Part shown: positions 15,954-24,695 of the stretch, one piece after another
How the letters are laid out: each line of letters opens with the position of its first letter
How positions within the stretch are numbered: the stretch's first letter is position 1
DNA from: Rosenbergiella nectarea
GTDB taxonomy: Bacteria > Pseudomonadota > Gammaproteobacteria > Enterobacterales > Enterobacteriaceae
NCBI RefSeq assembly: GCF_900111105.1
Contig: NZ_FOGC01000014.1
Location: 40,152 to 77,396, forward strand
DNA length: 37,245 bases
Direction of reading: 5' to 3'
Translations under genes and position numbers: made by a program
The notes under the pieces: generated by a model
What the model was told of the DNA's origin: nothing
The model's input: only the letters and a program-made list of their open reading frames with translations
Database searches by the model: none

Positions 15954-16670
15954 ATGTACACCAAGTCCACTCCGGTTATCGCGGTTATAGGTAGCGATGG
16001 ATCCGGTAAATCAACAGTCTGTGAGCACCTCGTGGGTACACTTTCTGATTACGGCACAACCTCTTATGTCCATCTTGGTAAACAAGCAGGCAACGTAGGA
16101 AGAGCGGCAGCCAATCTTCCGTTAATTGGTCGCTCCGTTGGCAACAAGATCGAAAAAACTCGCGTTAAGGTGAATAAAACCCATCACACCACCCTCTCTG
16201 GGCTAGTGGTGGGTATTTTCTTGGTGCGACGCGTACGTCGTTTTCGAAATATGCTCAAATTACGTAAGCAGGGCCATATCATTCTCGCGGACCGTTACCC
16301 GCATCTGCAAGTTCCCGGTGCTTATGATAGCCTCACACTTCCGACCACCGCGACCAAAAATCCACTGATCAATTGGATTGCCAAACGGGAGCTGAATGCG
16401 TTTACGTGGATGACCCAACATCGCCCAGATTTAGTGATCAAACTGAATGTATCACTGGATGTGGCCTGCGCCCGTAAACCGGATCACCACCGTGATGCAC
16501 TGAAGAAAAAAATCGATATCACCCCTAAATTAGATTTTGGCGGCAAAAAAATCATTAATATTGATGCCGACCAACCTTTAGAACTCGTTCTTGCGCAAAT
16601 CGATCACTCTGTCGCCGAATTTATGACAGAGCTGGGTTTTAAAAAAGTCATTAAAGGTGAAATCGCTTAA
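15954..16670 (+). CDS. Thymidylate-kinase-like P-loop kinase (paralogue 3)
   Basis: A 238-residue protein with Walker A GSDGSGKST at 13-21, then DRYPHLQVPGAYDS and ARKPDHH in the same order as the other two paralogues. Compared with them it starts closer to the P-loop and has a basic segment (RRVRRFRNMLKLRKQ) where they have LSCWR, so it is the more divergent member. A GAGG element 6 nt upstream supports ATG 15954. It likely leads an operon with the hydroxylase gene that begins 66 bp later. Exact substrate unknown. Confidence 0.8.
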   Translation: MYTKSTPVIAVIGSDGSGKSTVCEHLVGTLSDYGTTSYVHLGKQAGNVGRAAANLPLIGRSVGNKIEKTRVKVNKTHHTTLSGLVVGIFLVRRVRRFRNMLKLRKQGHIILADRYPHLQVPGAYDSLTLPTTATKNPLINWIAKRELNAFTWMTQHRPDLVIKLNVSLDVACARKPDHHRDALKKKIDITPKLDFGGKKIINIDADQPLELVLAQIDHSVAEFMTELGFKKVIKGEIA

Positions 16671-16735
16671 GTCAATTGCGTTCATAGTTAAGGGTATCAA
16701 TTAATTCATACTTCTTAATTTAAGGATGACTTATC

Positions 16736-17477
16736 ATGGCAGAGAATTTGGCCGAGCAACGGCCTTTTACCCAGCGTGTTATTGTTTCTTTAGGTAAAAA
16801 GATCCTACGATGGAGTGGCGAATTTGAATCTCGCCACTCATTAATTCCCTCCACACCCAAAATTGATAATCATTATTTCCCCCTGGGTTGATAAACTCGA
16901 AGCGGTGTATCCCGAAATTCGTGAAGAGCTTATTGAGTTATTGAAATTCCCAGAAAGGATCCCCGCTTTCCATCAAATATCACCCGATCAAAAACGGATA
17001 TCAAAAGGGAATAACTGGAAAACTTTCGGTATGTATGTATTTGGTGAGCGAATTGATGCTAATTGCCGCTTGTGTCCCCAGACAGCGAAAGCCTTGGCGG
17101 CTATTCCCAATATGCGCACAGCAATGTTCTCAATATTACAGCCACACTATCATATTGTCCCGCATCGTGGTCCAAGCCGGGCAATGGTAAGAGTGCACCT
17201 CGGTCTGATCGTTCCTAAACATCAACCCGAAAAATTATGGATTCGTGTCGATAACCAACGGCTGCATTGGGAAGAAGGAAAGGTTACTATTTTTGATGAC
17301 TTCTACGAACATGAAGTATGGAATGATACCGACGAACTTCGGGCGGTACTATTTATTGATGTCGATCGTCCGATGGATAAACTAGGCACTCTCGTTAATA
17401 AGCTATTTTTCAATTTAATGAAAATTAGCCCTTATGTAAAACAACCTCTCAAAAACCTTGCTAAGTGGAACGGCTAA
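16736..17477 (+). pseudogene. LpxO-type aspartyl/asparaginyl beta-hydroxylase family protein, frameshifted
   Basis: Translation from ATG 16736 (AGGA 9 nt upstream) gives a plausible N-terminus but stops at TGA 16889 after 51 codons. Removing one C from the CCCCC run at 16879-16883 joins it to the long frame ending at 17477 and restores the family's typical FPWVDKLE...IREEL start, giving about 246 residues. The Fe(II)/2-oxoglutarate core is intact downstream: HYHIVPHRG and, later, HEVWNDT...RAVLFIDVDRP. LpxO relatives 2-hydroxylate acyl chains; here ceramide would be a natural substrate. Without the frameshift repair only a truncated form from TTG 16863 is possible. Real mutation, sequencing error and slippage cannot be told apart. 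Confidence 0.8.
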
Positions 17478-17720
17478 AATAGATTAAATTAATTAATATT
17501 AATAATCATTTTAATTTAAACATCAGTCGACTGTAGATTAACTTTTGACTTTAGATACTTATTTAACGTTAATCTTTTTATTAGGTGAATATTCATTCAC
17601 CTAATTTACCCTCGATTTAATGAATAGGATTCATAAGCACATCCCAACTTGAGCGGGTAATATTCTCCATCAAATCCATTACACTTTAAAAAAACTAAAA
17701 ACTGTTAATTGGAGTCTATG

Positions 17721-18128
17721 ATGAGCACGGATTTTACAGGTAACAGCCTCTTCCCTAAAGGTGATAAAAATGATGCCTTTGCACAATATTTTACCGGGAC
17801 TAGCTATCTCAGCATGCTATCCACCGAAGGAGTGAATATTGGCAACGTCGTCTTTGAACCGGGATGCCGAAATAATTGGCATATCCACCGCGGAGGTGGA
17901 CAAATCTTATTAGTGACCGATGGCTATGGTTGGTATCAAGCTTGGAATGAGCCCCCACAACCCTTAAAGCCTGGTGATGTTGTCAATATCCCTGAGGGGG
18001 TAAAACATTGGCACGGCGCGGCGAAAGATAGCTGGTTTGCCCACGTAGCCCTTGCCGTTCCCGCCGAAAATGCGAGTAACGAGTGGTTAGAGCCGGTTAC
18101 TGACGCGCACTATGCCGCGCTAGATTAA
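17721..18128 (+). CDS. Small cupin-domain protein
   Basis: A 135-residue single-domain cupin. Motif 1 is visible as CRNNWHIHRGGGQILLVTDGYGWYQ (metal ligands His54 and His56, then Gln61 where Glu is common), and motif 2 as PGDVVNIPEGVKHWHGA (His96/His98). Such proteins are often annotated beside carboxymuconolactone decarboxylases and quinone or detoxification genes, but no such partner is adjacent and the reaction is unknown. ATG 17721 is preferred: GGAG lies 6 nt upstream, while the ATG at 17718 would leave only 3 nt. It stands alone between the lipid locus and the MarR export operon. Confidence 0.85.
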   Translation: MSTDFTGNSLFPKGDKNDAFAQYFTGTSYLSMLSTEGVNIGNVVFEPGCRNNWHIHRGGGQILLVTDGYGWYQAWNEPPQPLKPGDVVNIPEGVKHWHGAAKDSWFAHVALAVPAENASNEWLEPVTDAHYAALD

Positions 18129-18284
18129 CTTTTGGCCAAGGTAGCTTCTACCTTAGCTATATTCAATACATTATCTCTGTGAGTCCCGCAGTAATTCCCC
18201 TAGCACTAGACAACTTAAGGTCTTCGCCATCTGGTCACGATTCATCTTACTCACTGATAAGGCGTGCAAGTTGAGTGGAGCAGA

Positions 18285-18515
18285 TTATTTTATATCGGTC
18301 CTACCGGTTTGCCTTTCGAAGTCAATTTTCCTTTTAGCCTCTTGCGCATTCAGGCAGTTTTTACTTTGCTGATCATTCTGTTGAGCACATTGTGTCAACG
18401 TTTTACTCCGCAACGCGTCATCTTTCATGAAATCGGCTGGCGTATAGGTTTTATTACAGCCGTTTAACGCTAACAGCCCCACAACTATAACGCCTTTAGT
18501 TACCCATCTGCCCAT
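18285..18515 (-). CDS. EexN-like small lipoprotein
   Basis: A 76-residue lipoprotein. The start at ATG 18515 is fixed by AAGGAG just upstream. The signal ends in the lipobox LNGC, so the mature protein begins at that cysteine and is membrane anchored. The short mature part contains the pattern TLTQCAQQND...KNCLNAQEA seen in EexN-type entry-exclusion lipoproteins, which also occur widely on chromosomes without a conjugation role. No conjugation gene is nearby. It faces away from the MarR gene, with the operator at 18571-18606 between them, so it may share that control. Confidence 0.8.
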   Translation of the reverse strand: MGRWVTKGVIVVGLLALNGCNKTYTPADFMKDDALRSKTLTQCAQQNDQQSKNCLNAQEAKRKIDFERQTGRTDIK

Positions 18516-18570
18516 CGTTATCTCCTTATTCTTAGTTATCTTTACCATAGCACAAAGATTGATGGTGACT

Positions 18571-18606
18571 TATTACTTACCTTGATAGTTATCAAGATAA
18601 GTAATA
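18571..18606. promoter_or_regulatory. MarR operator, 17-bp inverted repeat
   Basis: Two 17-bp arms starting TATTACTTA and ending in TATCAAG...TAATA are reverse complements with one mismatch, separated by GT. On the plus strand TTGATA (18582-18587), 17 bp, then TAGGAT (18605-18610) is a plausible promoter, so the palindrome covers the -35 and spacer. It lies in the divergent gap between the lipoprotein and marR, as expected for an autorepressing MarR-family protein. Confidence 0.7.
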
Positions 18607-18638
18607 GGATGGGCTTTCACTACTCAGGCAAAAAAATA

Positions 18639-19097
18639 ATGAACGATAAAAAATTCCACGCTGAAAACTTTGCTCACCGACCATTAGGTATGCGACTCGC
18701 CATGTTGGCCAGGCTCTGGCGCACGGTAGTCGATCATGCTCTGGTTGAGACAGGCTTAACTCAAAGCCGTTGGACCGTCTTAATGCAATTACAAGTGGTA
18801 GAGGGCCCTCTGACGGTCAGCGAACTCGCCTTTGCCATGGGGATTGAACTGCCCCCTTTAACACGGACCTTAAACCAACTTGCTGAAAGCGGCCTTATCA
18901 TTCGCATAGAAGACGCAGACGATCGCCGTATCCGTTTAGTCAAACTCAGTGCATTAGGGGAACAACAGGTCGCACAAGTCAATCGCGTCGTAGAAGAGTG
19001 TCAGCGTAAAGTCAGCGAGGGCTTACCCCCCGAGCAGCTGGAACAATTTAGCCAAACCTTGAATCTTTTAACTGAAAATATGAGCAAGCTTATTTAG
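18639..19097 (+). CDS. MarR/SlyA-family transcriptional regulator
   Basis: A 152-residue winged-helix regulator most like SlyA: LARLWRTVVDHAL, then LTQSRWTVLMQLQ, the recognition helix region MGIELPPLTRTLNQL, and the wing DADDRRIRLVKLS. ATG 18639 is chosen because the longer in-frame start at 18582 lies inside the operator. It is followed 38 bp later by a HlyD-type and a DUF2955 membrane protein, a layout shared with E. coli slyA and its neighbouring efflux genes. It probably represses its own promoter and the export pair until an aromatic or other small ligand is bound; the ligand is unknown. Confidence 0.88.
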   Translation: MNDKKFHAENFAHRPLGMRLAMLARLWRTVVDHALVETGLTQSRWTVLMQLQVVEGPLTVSELAFAMGIELPPLTRTLNQLAESGLIIRIEDADDRRIRLVKLSALGEQQVAQVNRVVEECQRKVSEGLPPEQLEQFSQTLNLLTENMSKLI

Positions 19098-19135
19098 CTC
19101 CTAATAAACCCTTTTTGGAATGTGAGTTAACGACT

Positions 19136-20197
19136 ATGAGCCCAGAACAACAATTTTCTCGTTGGGTAAAATTTACGCTGATTGTGTTTGCTGCCATGTT
19201 TGGCTATTTTTTGGTCGCGGATATTTGGTTCCCTCAAACGCCAGAGTCTACTGTGATGCGTATTGTCACCCCGGTTTCCTCCAGAGCGCCGGGTTATGTC
19301 ACGCATATCTATGTCACCAATAATAGTCATGTGAAAAAAGGGGATCTTTTATATGAGATTGATCCCCGCCCTTATCAGAATCAAGTTGACTCAGCACGCA
19401 TTGCTTACCAACAAGCGACCCTCGATAATCAGCAGATCGATGCACAAATTAGTGCCACACGCGCCAAAATCCGGGCGGCACAACTCGATGCCCAAAATGC
19501 TGGGCGGGATTATCAACGCTACCATGCATTAGATCATAATCAGTTGATCTCTCGCCAAGCACTTGATACCGCCTATACCACCTGGCAGACCGGTTTGCAG
19601 ACAGTTGAAAATTTGAATGCAACACTGAACCAATTGATTATTTCGCGTGGGAGTCGGGATGGAAATAATGTCACCTTACAGAAGTATCAAAATATGCTTG
19701 AAGAGGCCAACCTTAATCTTAATTATACCAAGGTGCGTGCGGACAGTGACGGCGTGGTCAGTAATCTGCAATTAAAAGAGGGGTGGTATGCCAATGCAGG
19801 TGTCGCCTCGATGGCGCTAGTGAATACCACGCCAGATATCATCGCAGACTTTCGTGAGAAGAGTCTCACAAAGACCCATGTCGGAACCGCCGCAGAGATC
19901 GTTTTCGATGCATTACCAGGGCAAGTTTTTAAAGCGACCGTTGCCAGCCGCGATGCTGGCGTGATGGCAGGACAACAGGATATCAATGGTTATCTGGCCG
20001 CGCCTCAGGAATCTAACCGCTGGGTGCGTGATGCACAGCGTATGCGTATCCACCTAGTTTTGGACGCTGGCCAGCCGCTCGATCTGCCGGCCGGTGCTAG
20101 AGCAACGGTTCAACTGTACAACAGCGGGAATGGGCTGTCATCGTTCTTAGGCCGCCTACAAATCCGCCTGATAAGTCTCTTACACTATGTTTATTAG
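19136..20197 (+). CDS. HlyD/EmrA-type membrane fusion protein
   Basis: A 353-residue periplasmic adaptor with one N-terminal membrane anchor (about 12-32), the biotinyl-lipoyl half motifs (VSSRAPGYVTHIYV and, after the hairpin, TKVRADSDGVVSNLQLKEG), a Gln/Ala-rich coiled-coil hairpin between them (about 80-190), and a C-terminal beta-barrel. It would link the following inner-membrane protein to an outer-membrane channel. ATG 19136 is preferred over the TTG seven codons upstream. It overlaps the next gene by 11 nt. Confidence 0.88.
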   Translation: MSPEQQFSRWVKFTLIVFAAMFGYFLVADIWFPQTPESTVMRIVTPVSSRAPGYVTHIYVTNNSHVKKGDLLYEIDPRPYQNQVDSARIAYQQATLDNQQIDAQISATRAKIRAAQLDAQNAGRDYQRYHALDHNQLISRQALDTAYTTWQTGLQTVENLNATLNQLIISRGSRDGNNVTLQKYQNMLEEANLNLNYTKVRADSDGVVSNLQLKEGWYANAGVASMALVNTTPDIIADFREKSLTKTHVGTAAEIVFDALPGQVFKATVASRDAGVMAGQQDINGYLAAPQESNRWVRDAQRMRIHLVLDAGQPLDLPAGARATVQLYNSGNGLSSFLGRLQIRLISLLHYVY

Positions 20198-21251
20198 TCG
20201 ACTTTTAGAACGCCAGTATCCGGCGAAATATAAACCCCTATCTGGCAATGATCTGCGGCATATGCTGCGAATCACTTTTGCCGGCAGTATGGGATTATTT
20301 TTCCATAGCTGGATAGATACGCAATATGGCGTATTTTACGTGGTCTACCCCATCATGCTGACGGGGCTTGTCCCGATGTTTAATTTACATATCGCCCGTC
20401 AAATGGTGGCGAACGCTATCATTAACTGTGTAGAAATGCTGATTCTATTTACCTTCCTAGTTAACTACCCTCTACCTATGACGTTGGCCGTTTTTATACT
20501 CTATACCTTGCGCTTTTATTTGATGAGTCGCGGCCCTCTGTTTCTTTTTGGATCGATGGGCGTCATTTGTCTGAGTGTTATGCCTGACTTCCTAAGTTAC
20601 GCCACCACGGATATGAATGATCTGATGTTTTCCAATATCGTGGGGAGTTTACTCGCAGTAGTGCTTTCTGCGGTGGCCTGCTTTATTTTTCCCGACACTG
20701 AGCCGCGTCAGCGTCCTGCACCGATTAATAAGAGCAGTTCAAGAATTATGCACGAAACCTTACTTGCATCAGTTATAGCAACGTTACTGTTCGTGATATT
20801 TCAGGTGTATACCTTGAGTGATTCTTTAGCGGCGCTGATGGCAGGGATCTTTGCACTCTTTCCTATGCACTATCGGGGGGCTATCCTTTCGGCCACTTGG
20901 CGAATCTTAGGGGTAATTGTTGGCTGTATTTTTGCACTGGTTATTCAGCTGATTATGTATGACTTTAGTCGCCACTTACTGCTGCTCTTACTCTTGGTGA
21001 GTTTGGCATTGATTCTGGCAGCCCGAGTGCACGTCTTTGAAAAGGTGGGGTCGGGCGTCGGCTTTTCCATCCTCACTACTCTCGGGCTGATTTTTGGGCA
21101 GTATATGCATCCTAATAATGACATCATTTTTAGTGATCTCTATCGATTGACTTCAGTCACTATGTCACTGCTTGCGACGCTAGTTGTCACTTACGTGATG
21201 CATAAAGTCTTAAATTGTTTCTCCGCTACGCGTTTTGTCCCGGATGAATAG
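20187..21251 (+). CDS. DUF2955/FUSC-like inner-membrane export protein
   Basis: A 354-residue membrane protein with two sets of clustered hydrophobic segments (about 30-165 and 195-340) separated by a short hydrophilic linker, the internal-duplication layout of DUF2955 and aromatic acid exporter (AaeB-like) proteins. It is about half the length of AaeB or YdhK, as is normal for DUF2955. Paired with the HlyD adaptor through an 11-nt overlap and placed under a MarR regulator, it most likely exports small organic acids or toxic compounds. Substrate not determinable. Confidence 0.82.
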   Translation: MFISRLLERQYPAKYKPLSGNDLRHMLRITFAGSMGLFFHSWIDTQYGVFYVVYPIMLTGLVPMFNLHIARQMVANAIINCVEMLILFTFLVNYPLPMTLAVFILYTLRFYLMSRGPLFLFGSMGVICLSVMPDFLSYATTDMNDLMFSNIVGSLLAVVLSAVACFIFPDTEPRQRPAPINKSSSRIMHETLLASVIATLLFVIFQVYTLSDSLAALMAGIFALFPMHYRGAILSATWRILGVIVGCIFALVIQLIMYDFSRHLLLLLLLVSLALILAARVHVFEKVGSGVGFSILTTLGLIFGQYMHPNNDIIFSDLYRLTSVTMSLLATLVVTYVMHKVLNCFSATRFVPDE

Positions 21252-21270
21252 CCGGTAATCTTGGGGTCCC

Positions 21271-21585
21271 TTAATTCATCTCGTAGCATCGCGAGGTGGC
21301 GATATTTTGGTCCCCACCACTCCCAGCGCCCACCACACTACACATAATATAGTGCTTACCTTTCTTCAAGGTTACCGTCGGTCCGTTAGTATCGCGCTGA
21401 GCAGTAATCAACGTGGCACCTTCATTGAGAAGTTTATCTAAAGGGACTGAGAGAGGTTTTAATGTCGTCGGCAACTCTAGGGTATTGCCTGGAACTTTTG
21501 CTCCGGCTTCAGGTGGCCATTGTGCTGAGGATAATGGGCTCACAAAGAGCGTCACGCAGCTTAGGATCAGTACAGTTATTTTCAT
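21271..21585 (-). CDS. Small secreted protein of unknown function
   Basis: A 104-residue protein with a clear signal peptide (MKITVLILSCVTLFVSPLSSA, cleaved before QWPP). GAGG precedes the start by 9 nt. The mature part is short, Pro/Gly-rich in its first third, and holds two cysteines (in YIMCSVVGAG and SRCYEMN) that could form a disulfide. I do not recognise the family. It converges on the DUF2955 gene and may share no function with it. Confidence 0.72.
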   Translation of the reverse strand: MKITVLILSCVTLFVSPLSSAQWPPEAGAKVPGNTLELPTTLKPLSVPLDKLLNEGATLITAQRDTNGPTVTLKKGKHYIMCSVVGAGSGGDQNIATSRCYEMN

Positions 21586-21753
21586 ACTTAGCTACCTCAA
21601 GAATCATGATTTAGTGATGAAGTGTAGCCCAATATGACTGGGCTTCTAAATAGGTCATTAAATTTATTGAGATAAATGTGGCAGAGTGCGAGATTCTTTT
21701 CTAGGCTTAAGACATCACCTTTATTACACTCCCACAAGAAGAGGTCAGAAAGC

Positions 21754-21924
21754 ATGAATATGATTTCAAAAGGATTGTTGGTCGTCGTTGCCATGACAGC
21801 TCTAGCGGGTTGCCAACACCACGAAAGTAGTGCACTTGAAAATGGTCGTCCTGTTGCCCCTAGCGGTCAATCAGTACCTGGCGGTCCTGTTGGTTCAGGC
21901 CCAGTGGGTCAGCCGCAATCATAA
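21754..21924 (+). CDS. Small lipoprotein of unknown function
   Basis: A 56-residue lipoprotein starting at ATG 21754 with AGAAGAGG about 9 nt upstream. The signal ends LAGC, so the mature peptide is about 37 residues, made mainly of His, Ser, Gly, Pro and Gln with a Gly/Pro/Val repeat near the end (PGGPVGSGPVG). It resembles short enterobacterial lipoproteins known only as hypothetical. A strong terminator follows directly. Confidence 0.75.
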   Translation: MNMISKGLLVVVAMTALAGCQHHESSALENGRPVAPSGQSVPGGPVGSGPVGQPQS

Positions 21925-21928
21925 TAAG

Positions 21929-21956
21929 AAGGAGCCTCGCGGGCTCCTTTCTTTTT
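21929..21956 (+). terminator. Rho-independent terminator
   Basis: An 8-bp stem AAGGAGCC / GGCTCCTT with a 5-nt loop, then TCTTTTT. It closes the small lipoprotein gene and touches the stop codon of the converging yjiX-like gene. Confidence 0.85.
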
Positions 21957-22161
21957 AGCAACAGCGCATGCCTCCCTTACCCTTTCCAGCATATCTCGCT
22001 TGTTGACGCTCACGAAAAAAATCTTCGTAACTCATCACAGGGCTTTCAGGATGCTTGAGCTGCATATGCTGTACATAGTGCTCGTAATCAGGAATTCCTA
22101 CCAACATATTCCCTGCCTGCGCTAAGCATTTTTTAATATGTCGTAATTGGCGGAAGATCAT
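21955..22161 (-). CDS. yjiX: YbdD/YjiX family protein
   Basis: A 68-residue protein with the family's near-invariant core [15 protein letters not shown], the [10 protein letters not shown] segment and the C-terminal [10 protein letters not shown]. It follows the btsT gene by 18 bp, the standard pairing in enterobacteria. The family is small, cytoplasmic and of unproven function, and is always tied to CstA/BtsT transporters. Confidence 0.93.
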   Translation of the reverse strand: MIFRQLRHIKKCLAQAGNMLVGIPDYEHYVQHMQLKHPESPVMSYEDFFRERQQARYAGKGKGGMRCC

Positions 22162-22179
22162 CTTTTCGTTACCTATCTA

Positions 22180-24345
22180 TTAATGATGTGAACCCGATGA
22201 CATCGTTTTCTTCGCCACTTCGGGATCTAGCTTTATATAGGGCGTTTCAAGATCGGTACGCTGTAGTTGCCGAGTAGCCTGCCACCAAACTTTGATACCG
22301 TAGGCAACAATCCCATAGACAACAATCAAAAAGAGAATACTCAATCCAGCGTTGGTGTAGTTGTTGACCACAATATGTTGCCAATTTGCAAGTTGATCCG
22401 ACGCCACTGTGCCCGTTCCCTCTGCAATTTTTTGGCGATAAAGACGCGCCATATAGAAAAAACCTTCGGCTTGCGGGTTATCACTGAACAGTTTCAAGAT
22501 CAACGCCCAAGTCGTACAGATCATCAACCATACCGCTGGCACAATCGGTACCCAAATATAACGGTCCCGTTTCATTTTCGCGAGGATCACCGCCACCAGC
22601 ACTAAGGCTACCGCGGCGAGCATCTGGTTCGAAATTCCAAACAGTGGCCATAAGCTTTTCACGCCACCGAGAGGATCTACGACGCCCTGATACAGTAAAT
22701 ATCCCCATAGGCCCACACATCCTGCTGTGCCTAAAACTCCTGCAAGCAATGAGTTAGTATTTTTTAGGCTAGGAATAAAGTTACCCAATAAATCTTGCAG
22801 CATAAAGCGTCCAGCACGCGTGCCCGCATCTAGCGCAGTTAAAATAAACAGTGCTTCAAAAAGGATCCCGAAGTGATACCAGAAGCCCATATCGATAATA
22901 GGGACAATATTATGGAACACCATCGCAATACCGACCGCCAGGGTGGGTGCTCCCCCTGCCCGATTCAGCACAGAGGGTTCGCCGATGGCCACCGCCGTCT
23001 GTTGAATCGTTTCTGGTGAGATTATAAAGCCCCAGCTACTGACTTTGGCTCCGGCTTGTGCCGTCGCGACTTGCAATTGCTGCATGATCAGTGCCGCATT
23101 ATCTCCGCCAAGTTCATGAAGATTTGGCATAGTAATGCCTAACCCCGCAGGGGGAGTATTCATCGCGAAATACAAGCCTGGCTCAATAATTGCAGCAGAC
23201 ACTAACGCCATTAACGCGACAAATGATTCCATCAACATAGCGCCATAACCAATAAATCGCGCATCGGTTTCATTAGCGAGTAATTTAGGCGTTGTGCCAC
23301 TTGAAATTAAGGCGTGAAAACCGGATACCGCGCCACAAGCAATAGTGATAAATAAGAAAGGAAAAAGCGCACCTTTCCACACGGGGCCATTACCACTAAT
23401 AAATTGCGTGACTGCGGGCATTTTTAACTGAGGATGAAGAATAATTATCCCGATCGCTAACCCGACAATAACCCCAATTTTTAGGAAGGTTGCTAGATAA
23501 TCACGCGGTGCAAGAATCAACCAAACCGGTAGTAGAGCGGAAATAAACGCGTAGCCAATTAACGCCCACGTTATCGTGGTATCTTTAAACGTTAATGCAG
23601 GTCCCCAGTAAGGATCATGGGCAATAACACCGCCAGCCCAGATCGCCAGAAGCAGTAATAAACCGCCGATAATGGAGACTTCACCCACGCGTCCTGGACG
23701 AATAAACCTCATATAAACGCCCATGAACAGCGCAATAGGCAGCGTTGAACATACGGTAAAGACACCCCATGGACTTTCGGCAAGTGCTTTAACAACTATA
23801 AGGGCGAGTACCGCTAGGATAATGATCATTATCAGGAAACAGCCAAAGAGCGCTAAGAATCCAGGAATGGCTCCCATCTCTTGCTTAACCATTTCACCTA
23901 ATGAATTACCGTTACGACGACTCGAGATAAACAACACCATAAAGTCTTGCACCGCACCCGCCACCACGACACCGGCTAATAACCAAAGCGTCCCGGGTAA
24001 ATACCCCATCTGTGCAGCTAATACCGGCCCAACCAAAGGACCTGCTCCAGCGATAGCGGCGAAATGGTGCCCAAACAGCACATAGCGGTTGGTCGGGACA
24101 TAGTTTAAGCCATCACCATTAACAAAAGCGGGCGTGGCGCGGGTAGCGTCAAGTCCTAAAACATTTCGCGAGATATAAAGGCTATAATAGCGGTAAGCGA
24201 CGAGATAGACCGAAATGGCGGCAATAACGAGCCACAATGCGCTGATACTCTCTCCACGACGAAGCGCCACAACTCCGAGGCATCCCGCGCCGACTAAAGC
24301 AACCAAGACCCAGAGTAGGTGCTTTTTTATAAAGTTTTTGTCCAT
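22180..24345 (-). CDS. btsT: BtsT pyruvate/H+ symporter
   Basis: A 721-residue CstA-family transporter with many membrane helices. Long near-identical blocks with E. coli BtsT (YjiY) are visible: GHHFAAIAGAGPLVGPVLAAQ, ISSRRNG, YPLGPVWL-type helices, GTTPKLLANETDAR and DMGFWYHFGILFEALF. The C-terminal SGSHH ending is also BtsT-like rather than CstA-like. It takes up pyruvate under nutrient limitation. ATG 24345 has AGGA a few bases upstream; the open frame above it is not coding. It is cotranscribed with the YjiX-like gene. Confidence 0.92.
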   Translation of the reverse strand: MDKNFIKKHLLWVLVALVGAGCLGVVALRRGESISALWLVIAAISVYLVAYRYYSLYISRNVLGLDATRATPAFVNGDGLNYVPTNRYVLFGHHFAAIAGAGPLVGPVLAAQMGYLPGTLWLLAGVVVAGAVQDFMVLFISSRRNGNSLGEMVKQEMGAIPGFLALFGCFLIMIIILAVLALIVVKALAESPWGVFTVCSTLPIALFMGVYMRFIRPGRVGEVSIIGGLLLLLAIWAGGVIAHDPYWGPALTFKDTTITWALIGYAFISALLPVWLILAPRDYLATFLKIGVIVGLAIGIIILHPQLKMPAVTQFISGNGPVWKGALFPFLFITIACGAVSGFHALISSGTTPKLLANETDARFIGYGAMLMESFVALMALVSAAIIEPGLYFAMNTPPAGLGITMPNLHELGGDNAALIMQQLQVATAQAGAKVSSWGFIISPETIQQTAVAIGEPSVLNRAGGAPTLAVGIAMVFHNIVPIIDMGFWYHFGILFEALFILTALDAGTRAGRFMLQDLLGNFIPSLKNTNSLLAGVLGTAGCVGLWGYLLYQGVVDPLGGVKSLWPLFGISNQMLAAVALVLVAVILAKMKRDRYIWVPIVPAVWLMICTTWALILKLFSDNPQAEGFFYMARLYRQKIAEGTGTVASDQLANWQHIVVNNYTNAGLSILFLIVVYGIVAYGIKVWWQATRQLQRTDLETPYIKLDPEVAKKTMSSGSHH

Positions 24346-24655
24346 AGTTTTCCTGTATGAATAATAATTTCCAAAAGCCAAAGGCAAACCACAGCATCTT
24401 GTTCATAAATGCTAGGCGAAAGGTAGAATGGTATTACAGATATGGGAGTATGGTCACACGAATATTAGGGGTAAAAGTCAAACAGCGGTATTTTTCATTT
24501 TAAGTGATGAGAAAAAGGTCGTTTCGACCAGATTTATAGCCGAATCCAGTGTTAATGCGGGTAAGATGATGAAAAACTAGCAGAGCGAAAATACTGGCTA
24601 TAGGGTGATCGACGTCGCACAGGGTTGACCGAAGTATTATCTAGAAGATAAGAAC
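24346..24655. other. Upstream region of btsT
   Basis: About 310 bp without a gene. It must hold the btsT promoter. I looked for paired BtsR-type sites and found only a single AGCGGT-like half (24484-24489), so no operator is claimed. Confidence 0.5.
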
Positions 24656-24690
24656 GGAAAAGCCCAAGTTAGCAAGCTAACTTGGGCTTA
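24656..24690 (-). terminator. Terminator of tRNA-Asp (dnaQ side)
   Basis: A 14-bp stem AAGCCCAAGTTAGC / GCTAACTTGGGCTT with two bases between the arms, followed on the minus strand by TTTT. It lies 6 bp after the tRNA 3' end. Confidence 0.85.
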
Positions 24691-24695
24691 AATTT

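Noticed and set aside
24480-24495. Possible BtsR binding site upstream of btsT
   Set aside because: Only one AGCGGT-like half is present; the required second half at proper spacing is missing.
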